Part shown: positions 42,096-50,531 of the stretch, one piece after another | Layout of the letters: every line of letters begins with the position of its first letter | How positions within the stretch are numbered: position 1 is the stretch's first letter | Source of the DNA: Bacteroidota bacterium | GTDB lineage: Bacteria; Bacteroidota; Bacteroidia; 2-12-FULL-35-15 | DNA: 64,000 nucleotides | NCBI GenBank assembly: GCA_016722565.1 | Contig: JADKIU010000007.1 | Location: 62,001-126,000 of the forward strand | Direction: 5' to 3' | Notes under the pieces: model-generated | Database searches by the model: none | Told to the model about the DNA's origin: nothing | The model's input: the letters and a program-made list of their open reading frames with translations, nothing else | Position numbers and translations under genes: made by a program

Positions 42096-43196
42096 ATGAC
42101 AAAAAGTAATAACGCCTCCCCTGTGGGGAGGTCGGGAGGGGTCCCAACGATAGCAGGAATTCAACAAGTAGGTGTTGGAATTCCAAATGTACACGAAGCA
42201 TTTAATTGGTATGCCAAACATTTCGGAATGGACATACCTATTTTTGAAGAAGCTGCCGAAGCGAACTTAATGCTTCCTTATACAGGTGGCAAACCGCATA
42301 TGCGCCACGCCATATTGGCAATCAACCTAAAGGGTGGTGGGGGATTTGAAATCTGGCAATATACCAGTCGCAAACCAGAACCTTGCTCCTTCGAATTGCA
42401 ACTTGGCGATTTAGGCTTTTATTGTGCACGCATGAAAACCAGCGATGTTAAAGGCTCATACGAATTCTTAAAATCTAAAAATGTAAACCTTGTATCCGAT
42501 GTTGTAAAAGATCCTATTGGAAATGATACGTTTTATTTACGCGATCCATGGAACAACCTTTTTCAAGTTGTAAAAAGTGATTCATGGTTTGGGAAAGGCT
42601 TACAACTCACCGGTGGTCCATCCGGAATGATGGTAGGTGTAAGTGACATTGAAAAATCTAAAAAATTTTATGCGGATATCCTAGGTTATGATACAGTCGT
42701 GTACGACAAGCAAGGAAATTTTGATGATTTAAAAAACCTACCAAGCGGAACACATAAAGTTCACCGTGTATTATTGAAGCATAGCAAACCCCGCTCTGGA
42801 GCTTTTTCAAAATTATTAGGCGCCAGCGAAATTGAATTGATAAAAACCTTGGAGCGCACACCGAAAAAAATATTCGAAAATCGTTTCTGGGGAGATCAAG
42901 GCTTTATTCATTTATGCTTTGATATCGGAAACCAAAAAGCGATGAAAGAATTGTGCGCAACAAAAGGACATCCTTACACGATTGATAGTGGAGAAAAATT
43001 TGATATGGGGGAAGCCGCAGGTCACTTCAGTTATATCGAAGATCCGGACGGAGCTTTGATTGAATTTGTAGAAACGAAAAAAATCCCAATCATGAAAAAA
43101 TTAGGATGGTACCTCGATTTGCGTAAACGGGATGCTTCAAAACCACTTCCTGATTGGATGCTGAAGGCGCTAAAATTTAATAGAGTAAAAGATTAA
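42096..43196 (+). CDS. VOC-superfamily (glyoxalase-like) protein
   Basis: 366 residues with two vicinal-oxygen-chelate modules: about 24-135 (QQVGVGIPNVHEAFNWYAKHFG, FYLRDPWNNLFQVV) and about 175-320 (GGPSGMMVGVSDIEKSKKFYADILG, HFSYIEDPDGALIEFVE). VOC enzymes use a metal held by His/Glu for dioxygenase, isomerase or lyase chemistry; the substrate cannot be read. The first 15-20 residues (NNASPVGRSGGVPT) are encoded by a GC-rich palindrome at 42110-42139 that resembles mobile REP units, so the N-terminus has been replaced or extended by a repeat. The true start may lie after it. Confidence 0.72.
   Translation: MTKSNNASPVGRSGGVPTIAGIQQVGVGIPNVHEAFNWYAKHFGMDIPIFEEAAEANLMLPYTGGKPHMRHAILAINLKGGGGFEIWQYTSRKPEPCSFELQLGDLGFYCARMKTSDVKGSYEFLKSKNVNLVSDVVKDPIGNDTFYLRDPWNNLFQVVKSDSWFGKGLQLTGGPSGMMVGVSDIEKSKKFYADILGYDTVVYDKQGNFDDLKNLPSGTHKVHRVLLKHSKPRSGAFSKLLGASEIELIKTLERTPKKIFENRFWGDQGFIHLCFDIGNQKAMKELCATKGHPYTIDSGEKFDMGEAAGHFSYIEDPDGALIEFVETKKIPIMKKLGWYLDLRKRDASKPLPDWMLKALKFNRVKD
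42110..42139. repeat. REP-like palindrome inside the VOC gene start
   Basis: GCCTCCCCTGTGGGGAGG (inverted repeat with arms CCTCCCC and GGGGAGG) followed by TCGGGAGGGG. It is translated in frame within the annotated N-terminus. Confidence 0.6.
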
Positions 43197-43201
43197 ATTA
43201 A

Positions 43202-43238
43202 AAAAGAGTGTTGAGGAAAAATTCCTCAACACTCTTTT
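43202..43238. terminator. bidirectional intrinsic terminator
   Basis: Stem GAGTGTTGAGGA (43206-43217) and TCCTCAACACTC (43223-43234), flanked by A/T tracts; it serves the convergent VOC and T9SS genes. Confidence 0.88.
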
Positions 43239-43241
43239 CAT

Positions 43242-44177
43242 TTATTTTTTTATAAAACGTTTTGTTCCCGCGATTTTACCATCGGAAACTTTAAGCAAAT
43301 ATATCCCTGAGGGTAATTGCCCTATATTGATTTTATTCCATGCGGAAGAAGGAGATTCATTTGTGTTTTTTAATTCACGTCCCATTAAATCGAAAATAGA
43401 GATGTTTAGATTATTGCCATTAACTTCATTTGACCAAGATATTATCAATTCATCTTCTGCTGGATTAGGAAAAACATCAAAACTCAATTTTGCTTGACCA
43501 TCATCAATTCCAGCAATAACCTGCATCGTTCTAATACTCAAAACACCACTTCCTGGTTGATTAATGTCCAGAAATGCAGAGTCACAATACGTATCTGTGC
43601 ACGTCCCATCAGAGATAGTAAGACAAATCATATAATTCCCAAGCGCACTATAAGTATGTGTGGGGCTTGCAAGTGTAGAAGTAGTTCCATCACCAAAATC
43701 CCACAAGTAGGTCAACGCTCCTGAGCTCGTAGAAAAATCATACAAAATCCAATCATTTACATTTCCCGTATCGGGTGCAATGAAAAAAGAAGCATGACAA
43801 TCCGATGGAGTCAAAGGAATACTATCAGAATCTATAGTATAAGTACTACCATATAGACCACCAATTATCCCTTCAGTATTGATGTGTTGCGTTAAAGTAT
43901 AATCACCTAAAGCCGGCAAAGTAAGAATAAAATAAAAATCGTTGTTTGTATAAACTCCTGTGGCGGGACCTGCAGTGCTTATGGTAATACTATATAGTCC
44001 TGTATCTAAAACCATCTCATACAGAGCGATAGAATCTGCGCCATAAGCATAGCCTGAAACGCCATAAGTTAATCCAGATAACCATTTTACTTTCATCCCA
44101 TGAGTTAGTGAAACTTGTGAAAAACCAGTTGAAACGAATAGTGTAAAAACAATTGCAATAGCTAAACTTTTTTTCAT
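43242..44177 (-). CDS. T9SS-secreted PKD-domain protein
   Basis: 311 residues from ATG 44177 (MKKSLAIAIVFTLF), a normal signal peptide; the open frame extends to 44252 but those 25 residues are not signal-like. A beta-rich N-terminal region (about 20-130), a PKD domain (about 145-215: LTYLWDFGDGTTSTLASPTHTYSALG) and a C-terminal type A sorting domain (about 235-311: DVFPNPAEDELIISW, GIYLLKVSDGKIAGTKRFIKK) are visible. No enzyme motif. Secreted by T9SS and probably attached to the cell surface. Confidence 0.85.
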   Translation of the reverse strand: MKKSLAIAIVFTLFVSTGFSQVSLTHGMKVKWLSGLTYGVSGYAYGADSIALYEMVLDTGLYSITISTAGPATGVYTNNDFYFILTLPALGDYTLTQHINTEGIIGGLYGSTYTIDSDSIPLTPSDCHASFFIAPDTGNVNDWILYDFSTSSGALTYLWDFGDGTTSTLASPTHTYSALGNYMICLTISDGTCTDTYCDSAFLDINQPGSGVLSIRTMQVIAGIDDGQAKLSFDVFPNPAEDELIISWSNEVNGNNLNISIFDLMGRELKNTNESPSSAWNKINIGQLPSGIYLLKVSDGKIAGTKRFIKK

Positions 44178-44483
44178 AATACAAGATTTAAATACCATTT
44201 TATAATAACTTAGATCAAAACTAATCCATTTACTAATAGAAATAAACTCCAATTATTTGAATACTTTATACCTCCTAAAGGCAGAATAAAGCCACAAACA
44301 ACTAATAATCAATAACATAGGATACCATTTTTATACATATCCAATGCATATCTTAAATCTTCAAACGGTTGATTTATTTATTAAACGGCTAATCGTCAAA
44401 AGCGATTAATAAACTAAATTTGTCCAAATTGAATTTATATTGAGAAGTAAACACCCATTATAAATGGGTTATAAATTAATCAT
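44178..44483. other. 306-bp divergent intergenic region
   Basis: It holds promoters for the divergent T9SS and MORN-like genes. TAAATTTG at 44415-44422 (plus) matches the -7 consensus. A palindrome ACCCATT-N3-AATGGGT (44453-44469) sits 14 bp before the plus-strand gene. No open frame of note. Confidence 0.45.
44453..44469. promoter_or_regulatory. palindrome in the 5' leader of the MORN-like lipoprotein gene
   Basis: ACCCATT and AATGGGT arms with a 3-base loop, between the -7 element at 44415 and the ATG at 44484. It could be an operator or an RNA hairpin near the ribosome-binding region. Confidence 0.35.
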
Positions 44484-45353
44484 ATGTTTTTAAAGCCTTG
44501 CTTTCTTTACTTTGTAACATTCGTCTTTCTTACTGCCTGCTCAAACGAATTTGATGGGAAGGATGGTATTAAAACCGTCTATTTTCCAAATTCAAAAATT
44601 GTGAAACAAGTTGTTGAATACAAAGACGGAAAACGAATTGGAGAACTAAAGGAATACTTCAGAAACGGAACACTCAGCATCAAACAACGTTATAAAAATG
44701 ATACGCTGACGGATACTTCTTTTTTTTATCATGAGAATGGAAATCTGAAATACATCCAAATTCTAAAAGATTTCAAAAAAGAAGGTACCTGGAAAAAATT
44801 TAATGAACAAGGCAAAGTATATGAAGAAATCAATTTCAAAGATGACGAATTAGATGGTCCATCCATTACTTATACGTATCGAACAGGCCGAGTATTAAAA
44901 AAATTGAATTATAAAGAGGGAGAGATGGAAGGAAAACAAGAATATTTTTATAACAATGGGAAGCCAAAAATGACAACCGTTTATCACAACGGAACTCAAA
45001 CAATAGGAACGGAAGAGTGGACAGAAAGCGGAGAAAAATTAAATACTGATTTTAAAATCAATGTCATTGAACGCAACCGTTTACTCTTAGAAAACAAGCT
45101 GCAATACTACATCTCTCTTGAAAATCCTCAGCCGGATGATGAAGTATATGTGATGGCGGATAAAGATTCCGACAACTACCCTGTTCGTGTCTATCCACTT
45201 GACAGAACAAAAAATGATTTTATTCTGGAATATAAAGTCAACTTAGGAGGATTTGTTCTGGAAAACATAAAAATAGGAGCGTATCGAAAAACTTCTATGG
45301 GAAACACCCTCCTCAAAACAAAAACCATTACAGTAGCCGCGAATAATTATTAA
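44484..45353 (+). CDS. MORN-like (YwqK-type) lipoprotein
   Basis: 289 residues with a lipoprotein signal ending LTAC (Cys19). Residues about 28-175 are MORN-type hairpin repeats (GIKTVYFPNSKIVKQVVEYKDGKRIGELKEYFRNGTL, GKVYEEINFKDDELDGPSITYTYRTG). Residues about 190-289 form a separate beta-rich domain. No membrane-spanning segment besides the anchor. It is likely an envelope protein; function unknown. The last 4 bp overlap the convergent gene. Confidence 0.72.
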   Translation: MFLKPCFLYFVTFVFLTACSNEFDGKDGIKTVYFPNSKIVKQVVEYKDGKRIGELKEYFRNGTLSIKQRYKNDTLTDTSFFYHENGNLKYIQILKDFKKEGTWKKFNEQGKVYEEINFKDDELDGPSITYTYRTGRVLKKLNYKEGEMEGKQEYFYNNGKPKMTTVYHNGTQTIGTEEWTESGEKLNTDFKINVIERNRLLLENKLQYYISLENPQPDDEVYVMADKDSDNYPVRVYPLDRTKNDFILEYKVNLGGFVLENIKIGAYRKTSMGNTLLKTKTITVAANNY

Positions 45354-46933
45354 TCGAACTGCTTTAAACGTTGTTGTAGACCAAAACTATTGGGAGCATA
45401 AATTAATCCTGATTTTAACAATTGCTTCGACTTACCATAATTCCCTCGCTTGTAGTATTCTGTTGCACCCTGAGAATAAGCTTTTTCAACAAAATTGGCA
45501 GTAGCCGTAACGCCTTCCTTCTTTTTAATTAACGTTTCAAATTCCTTGATATAAGCATCACCTTTCACCATATCACTATAATAATAACTGCGATATGCCA
45601 AATCAAGGATGCAATTTAGTTTTACGGATATATAAAATTCATTTTCTTCAAAGAAGTCAAATGTTTTGACATAAATTTCAGATCCATCCATAATACTTTT
45701 AGAATCATTAAAATTTTGAACTGCGCGTTCGTACGCACCGATGATAAGCGCTCTCAAGTTTGCATTTAATGGATTATATGCATATGCTGCAGACAAATGC
45801 TTAAGAAGATATTCTTGATTTTTAGAACTTAAATACCCTAACCGCGCTAACTCATAATGATAACCATAAGTAATATCCCCTTTTAATGAAGAATCTTGTA
45901 TTTCTGAACTGATTTTCTCATACGACTTATCAAATAGATCATAATCAGAATTCTTTATCAATTGTGTATTCAACAATTCTTCAAATTGATAACCAATCAC
46001 ATCATTACTCAACTCTTTATCTTTTAAATTGTTAAAACGGCACAACATTGCCAGATTTAAAACATTGTCAAATTTTTCGTACCCATTCTTGTCTATTAAA
46101 GCCAATAATGTTGCTTTTAAAAGATAACGATGTCGATCACTTCTAAATAGAAAGTAGGCTTTTTTAATATGCTCCTTTGCTTTTTGAAGATCATTGTCGT
46201 CCATAAAATAAATTGCAAAGTTACTATACTGCAAACCTGCCAAATCATGTATCGAAATATTATCAGAAGTAAAATAATATTTGTTAAATAAATCATTGAC
46301 AGAAACTGTTTCAAACTCTTCCTTGGTGATGATTTTTGAATTATAAAGATTGGTTACATATTTAGTAATAAAACTATTGCTAAACTGATAATAGCCCTTT
46401 GCAGGAGAGGTGGTTTCAATCAAAACTTTGCTGGAATTCGGATACGCGATTAAGTAAACATGTGTGGGTGTTTCCTTTATCTGATAAGGAATATCCAACT
46501 TTGAAAAAACAATAGCATACAAGGCAGAAGCAGAAACACAGTTATACTCTCCGGTTTCGAATATATCTATAAAACTATTTTTTAATTTATAAACCTTGAG
46601 AAATTCTTTGTGCACATATTCATAAATAATCTTCACTTTTTTTGCCTCCGACTTATCTGATATAATTTTTTTAAGACTTGCAACACAAGCTTCAACCTTA
46701 TTTAAAGCTGCTACTTTATCTCCATTTTGTAAATCATCATACGAAGCAAACAATAGGTCAAAAGAGGCTGCTTTGTCCCCGGAATTATCAAATTGAGTAA
46801 AAGCATTTTTTTCAGAATCGTTCTTAAAAACCAAATCATTAAAATGAACAAGAGGCCGTTCTGTTTGAGAAAAAACAGAGAAGGAAGACACAATAAGAAG
46901 GAAGATAAAAGATATTTTCAATTGTCTTTTCAT
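45350..46933 (-). CDS. exported protein with transglutaminase-like and TPR regions
   Basis: 527 residues, signal peptide about 1-22. Residues about 100-190 contain YNCVSASALYAIVFSKLDIPYQIKE and THVYLI, spaced like the Cys and His of a transglutaminase/protease-like fold; the third residue (ETTSPAKGY region) is not a clear Asp. The C-terminal 300 residues are helical with TPR-like repeats. It is a periplasmic or surface protein of unknown substrate. Convergent with the MORN-like lipoprotein gene. Confidence 0.6.
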   Translation of the reverse strand: MKRQLKISFIFLLIVSSFSVFSQTERPLVHFNDLVFKNDSEKNAFTQFDNSGDKAASFDLLFASYDDLQNGDKVAALNKVEACVASLKKIISDKSEAKKVKIIYEYVHKEFLKVYKLKNSFIDIFETGEYNCVSASALYAIVFSKLDIPYQIKETPTHVYLIAYPNSSKVLIETTSPAKGYYQFSNSFITKYVTNLYNSKIITKEEFETVSVNDLFNKYYFTSDNISIHDLAGLQYSNFAIYFMDDNDLQKAKEHIKKAYFLFRSDRHRYLLKATLLALIDKNGYEKFDNVLNLAMLCRFNNLKDKELSNDVIGYQFEELLNTQLIKNSDYDLFDKSYEKISSEIQDSSLKGDITYGYHYELARLGYLSSKNQEYLLKHLSAAYAYNPLNANLRALIIGAYERAVQNFNDSKSIMDGSEIYVKTFDFFEENEFYISVKLNCILDLAYRSYYYSDMVKGDAYIKEFETLIKKKEGVTATANFVEKAYSQGATEYYKRGNYGKSKQLLKSGLIYAPNSFGLQQRLKQFD

Positions 46934-46989
46934 ATAAATATTAAAGATGTTAAATTACTCATAAAATATTAATCCAGAAAAGAATACCT

Positions 46990-46997
46990 TACATTTG
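46990..46997 (+). promoter_or_regulatory. -7 element, near-leaderless radical SAM operon
   Basis: TACATTTG ends 8 bp before the ATG at 47006. Confidence 0.5.
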
Positions 46998-47005
46998 TAG
47001 ATAGA

Positions 47006-48670
47006 ATGGAAGTACTACTCACAACACTCAACGCAAAATACATCCACATGAACCTGGCAATTCGTTTGTTATACGAATTGAATAAGGAGAACAAGGGATT
47101 AGACTGGAAAGAGTTTACCATTAAAGAAGACAAAGACGAAATTGCAACATATTGTAGCAAATATGATGTTGTTGCATTCAGTTGCTACATCTGGAACATC
47201 ACTCCAACACTTGATGTTGCAAAAAAAATTAAACAACTTCACCCAAACTGCAAAATACTCTTGGGCGGCCCAGAAGTTAGCTACGAGTATGAAAACATCA
47301 TTTCACTTCCTGAAATTGACTATATCATTGTAGGAGAAGGAGAAATCCCTTTCACAGAATTCCTTTCTCACTTTCCTGCTATCGAAACGGTTCCGGGATT
47401 GGTATGGAAAAAAGAAGGAAAAGCAACAGAAAATCCTGCTCCTCCGATGTTTGACCTTAAACATTTTGCTACTATCAATCCCTATATTAACGACAATCCG
47501 GAAGAATTATATAACAAAGTTTGTTATATCGAAACATCGCGAGGCTGCCCGTATAAATGTGAATTTTGTTTAGCCAGTTTGGATAATAAAGTACGTTATC
47601 TGCCTAATGATAACATCAAATCTAACTTATTGTATTTAATGCAACATGGCAGAACGATTAAATTTTTAGATCGTACGTTCAATATCAAAAAAGATTTTAC
47701 AATTGATATTTTCAAATTTATTTTGGAACATCACCAACCAGGCAATGTTTTCCAATTTGAGATTACTGCCGACATTGTGCATCCTGAAATTATTAAATTC
47801 ATTGATGAACATGTTCCAAAAGGTCTCTTCCGTTTCGAAATTGGGATACAAACAGTTAATCAAAAAGCGAATCTGGAAGTAAGCAGAAAACAAAATTTTG
47901 AAAAAACGAAAAGTATCATCCAACAATTAGATCATAAAATCGAGATGCATCTTGATTTAATTGTTGGCTTAGCGTTGGATTATTGGGAAGACATTAAATA
48001 CAGTTTTGAGGAAGTATTTAAATTATATGCCCCCGAATTGCAATTAGGATTCCTAAAGTTTTTAAAAGGAACGCCTCTCCGAAATAAATACGAACAACAT
48101 GGTTTTCAATTCGACCCGAATCCACCTTATCAAATCATTGAGAGCAATTATCTCAGTAAGGAACAACTGCATAAAATAACAGTAGTAGAGCATGCTTTAG
48201 AAGTGTATTGGAATAAAAAAAGAGCCCCGAATACATTAAAGTACATAACCGAAAAGTCCTCAATTTTTGACTTTTTATTAGGTTTGGGACTGCATTTTGA
48301 AACAAAAAGAGATTTTCACAAGTTCTCTTTAAATGACATTTATGATATCCTTCATGAATTCGTTGCTATTGCTCATCCTGATGATCTAATCTTAAAAGAG
48401 TTAATCACGATTGATTACTACTTGCACCACAAGGTAAAACCACAGACTCTTTATATCGATGAAATAGAAAGGAGTGAAAAAAGTAAACTCATTTCAGATA
48501 ACAACTTAAATCATCACAAATACAGATATATTATTCTTCCAGTACATTTTGATTATCGAAAGTTTATCGACACAAATACCATTGAAAAAAGGAATACAAA
48601 CATCATCATTCAATACGATGGCGTAAATAAATCGGAAGTGATTTATGAGATGATGGAGCTTAAAAAATAA
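47006..48670 (+). CDS. B12-binding-domain radical SAM protein (DUF4080)
   Basis: 554 residues. An N-terminal cobalamin-binding-like Rossmann domain (about 1-140: VVAFSCYIWNITPTLDVAKKIKQLHPNCKILLGGPEVS) without the DxHxxG motif, then a radical SAM core with CPYKCEFC (Cys-x3-Cys-x2-Cys) at about 183-190, and a C-terminal DUF4080-like region. Such enzymes use a 4Fe-4S cluster and SAM for difficult methylations or rearrangements; substrate unknown. First gene of a tight three-gene row (4-bp and 3-bp gaps). Confidence 0.88.
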   Translation: MEVLLTTLNAKYIHMNLAIRLLYELNKENKGLDWKEFTIKEDKDEIATYCSKYDVVAFSCYIWNITPTLDVAKKIKQLHPNCKILLGGPEVSYEYENIISLPEIDYIIVGEGEIPFTEFLSHFPAIETVPGLVWKKEGKATENPAPPMFDLKHFATINPYINDNPEELYNKVCYIETSRGCPYKCEFCLASLDNKVRYLPNDNIKSNLLYLMQHGRTIKFLDRTFNIKKDFTIDIFKFILEHHQPGNVFQFEITADIVHPEIIKFIDEHVPKGLFRFEIGIQTVNQKANLEVSRKQNFEKTKSIIQQLDHKIEMHLDLIVGLALDYWEDIKYSFEEVFKLYAPELQLGFLKFLKGTPLRNKYEQHGFQFDPNPPYQIIESNYLSKEQLHKITVVEHALEVYWNKKRAPNTLKYITEKSSIFDFLLGLGLHFETKRDFHKFSLNDIYDILHEFVAIAHPDDLILKELITIDYYLHHKVKPQTLYIDEIERSEKSKLISDNNLNHHKYRYIILPVHFDYRKFIDTNTIEKRNTNIIIQYDGVNKSEVIYEMMELKK

Positions 48671-48674
48671 AAAC

Positions 48675-49238
48675 ATGAAAATTCAGCATCCTGAACTGAT
48701 TGATTTATTGAAAAAAGCATACTCAGCTGAAAAAGCTGCAGCTTTCGCCTATCAAGGCCATGCTGGTGCAGTAAAAAATGCAGAAGAGAAAAAAGCAATC
48801 CGTCAGATTGAACTGGATGAATGGAATCACCGAGAAGAAGTTCTGAAAATTATGGAACAGTATGCAATCCCTGTTTCAAGATTTTACGAATTCCGATTTC
48901 ATGTTATCGGGAAAATTATCTCTGGAAGCTGTTATGTAATTGGCTGGTTTATGCCCTTTTATTTTGCGGGTCGACTGGAAAGCGGTAATGTTTGCGAGTA
49001 TTTCAGAATGATGCATATGTTTCATTCCATCGGAATTAAAGAACATGATCAAGTGCTTTACGAAATGGGAATAAAAGAAAAAGAACATGAAGTTTATTTT
49101 CTTGAGCAAATTAAAACAAACAAAATGCTTCCCTTTTTTGAATGGCTATTCTCCTGGGGAAATAAAAAAGGGATGAATGATGTAGATTTGGAAAAGAAAT
49201 ATTCGATTGAAGAATCAAAAAAATATTGTAAAAAATAA
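48675..49238 (+). CDS. ferritin-like/COQ7-like diiron protein
   Basis: 187 residues, all helical. Two half-repeats carry E and ExxH motifs for a diiron site: EKAAAFAYQGHAG, ELDEWNHREEV (EWNH), then RLESGNVCEYF and EKEHEVYFLEQ. This is the layout of ferritin-like and demethoxyubiquinone-hydroxylase-like (COQ7) proteins. The hydrophobic middle (about 74-98) could dip into the membrane, as in COQ7. Translationally close to the radical SAM gene, so a shared pathway is likely, but the reaction is unknown. Confidence 0.78.
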   Translation: MKIQHPELIDLLKKAYSAEKAAAFAYQGHAGAVKNAEEKKAIRQIELDEWNHREEVLKIMEQYAIPVSRFYEFRFHVIGKIISGSCYVIGWFMPFYFAGRLESGNVCEYFRMMHMFHSIGIKEHDQVLYEMGIKEKEHEVYFLEQIKTNKMLPFFEWLFSWGNKKGMNDVDLEKKYSIEESKKYCKK

Positions 49239-49241
49239 ATT

Positions 49242-49619
49242 ATGAAACTAGAATTCCTTGATGAAGTTAATGAGTATGGAGATCAAGTGATTCGCCTCTT
49301 TCATTTCGACAAATCCGAAGCAATCCAATTCAGAGATGCCGTTCAAAACAACCTTGTGAATCAAAATAAGTCCTTAGACTTATTGACACTTGACTTTATT
49401 GAACACATGAATTGCAAATTAGTATTGCACCTTTCCGAAACGGATGAAGGAATTATAACGATGGATAATCAAACCTTCTTTTGTGATTTAACAGTAGAAG
49501 GGTACAAAAATATTATTCGTTTGATTGAACCATTTTGTATAAAGGAAAGCAAAAGCTTTGTTATGCTTTACGATATTGACACTCAAATCGATTTTCTGTT
49601 CTCCCCTTATGGCAGTTAG
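49242..49619 (+). CDS. hypothetical protein of the radical SAM operon
   Basis: 125 residues, 3 bp after the ferritin-like gene. Mixed alpha/beta composition, soluble, no signal peptide and no cysteine motif. I do not recognise a family. Operon position suggests a partner of the radical SAM and diiron proteins. It overlaps the convergent DUF72 gene by 4 bp. Confidence 0.6.
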   Translation: MKLEFLDEVNEYGDQVIRLFHFDKSEAIQFRDAVQNNLVNQNKSLDLLTLDFIEHMNCKLVLHLSETDEGIITMDNQTFFCDLTVEGYKNIIRLIEPFCIKESKSFVMLYDIDTQIDFLFSPYGS

Positions 49620-50525
49620 AACAAGCTGCTTTGATTCTTATCCGATTTTTTAATTGCAACAGGCTTTTCAGGAATATGTAATTTTAGTCCTAATTTCTTA
49701 TTCAATTTTTCGATAAAGTAGGCAGATAAAAGCGGGGATTCTAATTCATGGTTTTGGTGTAGAAAAAAATACAATTCCTTTAAACCTTCTTTTTTCCATT
49801 TTGCTATTCGCTCCACCCAAGGATCTAAACGCGAGTAATCACAACCATGATTATCACCAACATATCTAATAAATGCAACAGGTGTAGTTAGTCGCATGTG
49901 AATAATATCTCTTCTTCCGGCTGTATCAACAATTACATTGGTTACCTGATACTTTTTAAATAATTCTGACACCTTCTCAAAATCCGATTTTACATTAAAC
50001 CATTCTGCATTTCTTAATTCAACAGCCAATGGAGTGTTTTTTTGGAAACTCCTTTACAAATTTCTCCAAACGATCGAAATCCTTTGGTTTAAAATTATCA
50101 TGCATTTGTAAAAAAATCATTCCTAACTTTTCTTCCAACCCAGTAACGGACAAACAAAACTCATCCGTCAAATTTTTCATTTCATTTAATCGTTTCAGGT
50201 GGCTGACAGTTTGAGGAATTTTAGGAAAAAACTTGAATCCTTTAGGTGTTTTTTCTTTCCACTTTACAAACTGTTCTTTGCCATAAGCTTGATAAAATGT
50301 AGCATTCAACTCAATACTATTAAACTGTGTTGAATAATAGGCCAACTCGTCTTTCGTTCCTTTCGGATAAAAATTCTTTAAGTCCGTTTTATTCCATTTC
50401 GCACAACCGACAGCTATTTCAAATTTCTTAAATTCCTTACCACCCAAAACCTGCTTGGTATCTGCGTGGTCTTTCGGTAAAGTAAAATCTATTCCAATGA
50501 TCGACTCAACACTTCCAAATTTCAT
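49616..50525 (-). pseudogene. DUF72 protein, frameshifted
   Basis: Two overlapping frames form one DUF72 (TIM-barrel-like) protein: 50525 to about 50044 (FEIAVGCAKWNKTDLKNFYPKGTKDELAYYSTQFNSIELNATFY, LKEFPK) and about 50036 to 49616 (LAVELRNAEWF, IVDTAGRRDIIHMRLTTPVAFIRYVGDN). They join if one A is removed from the seven-base run at 50037-50043, giving FPKNTPLAVELRNAEW and 302 residues. All conserved blocks survive, so a recent frameshift or homopolymer error is likely. DUF72 function is unknown. 6 bp from the PlsC-like gene. Confidence 0.82.
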
Positions 50526-50531
50526 GAAACG

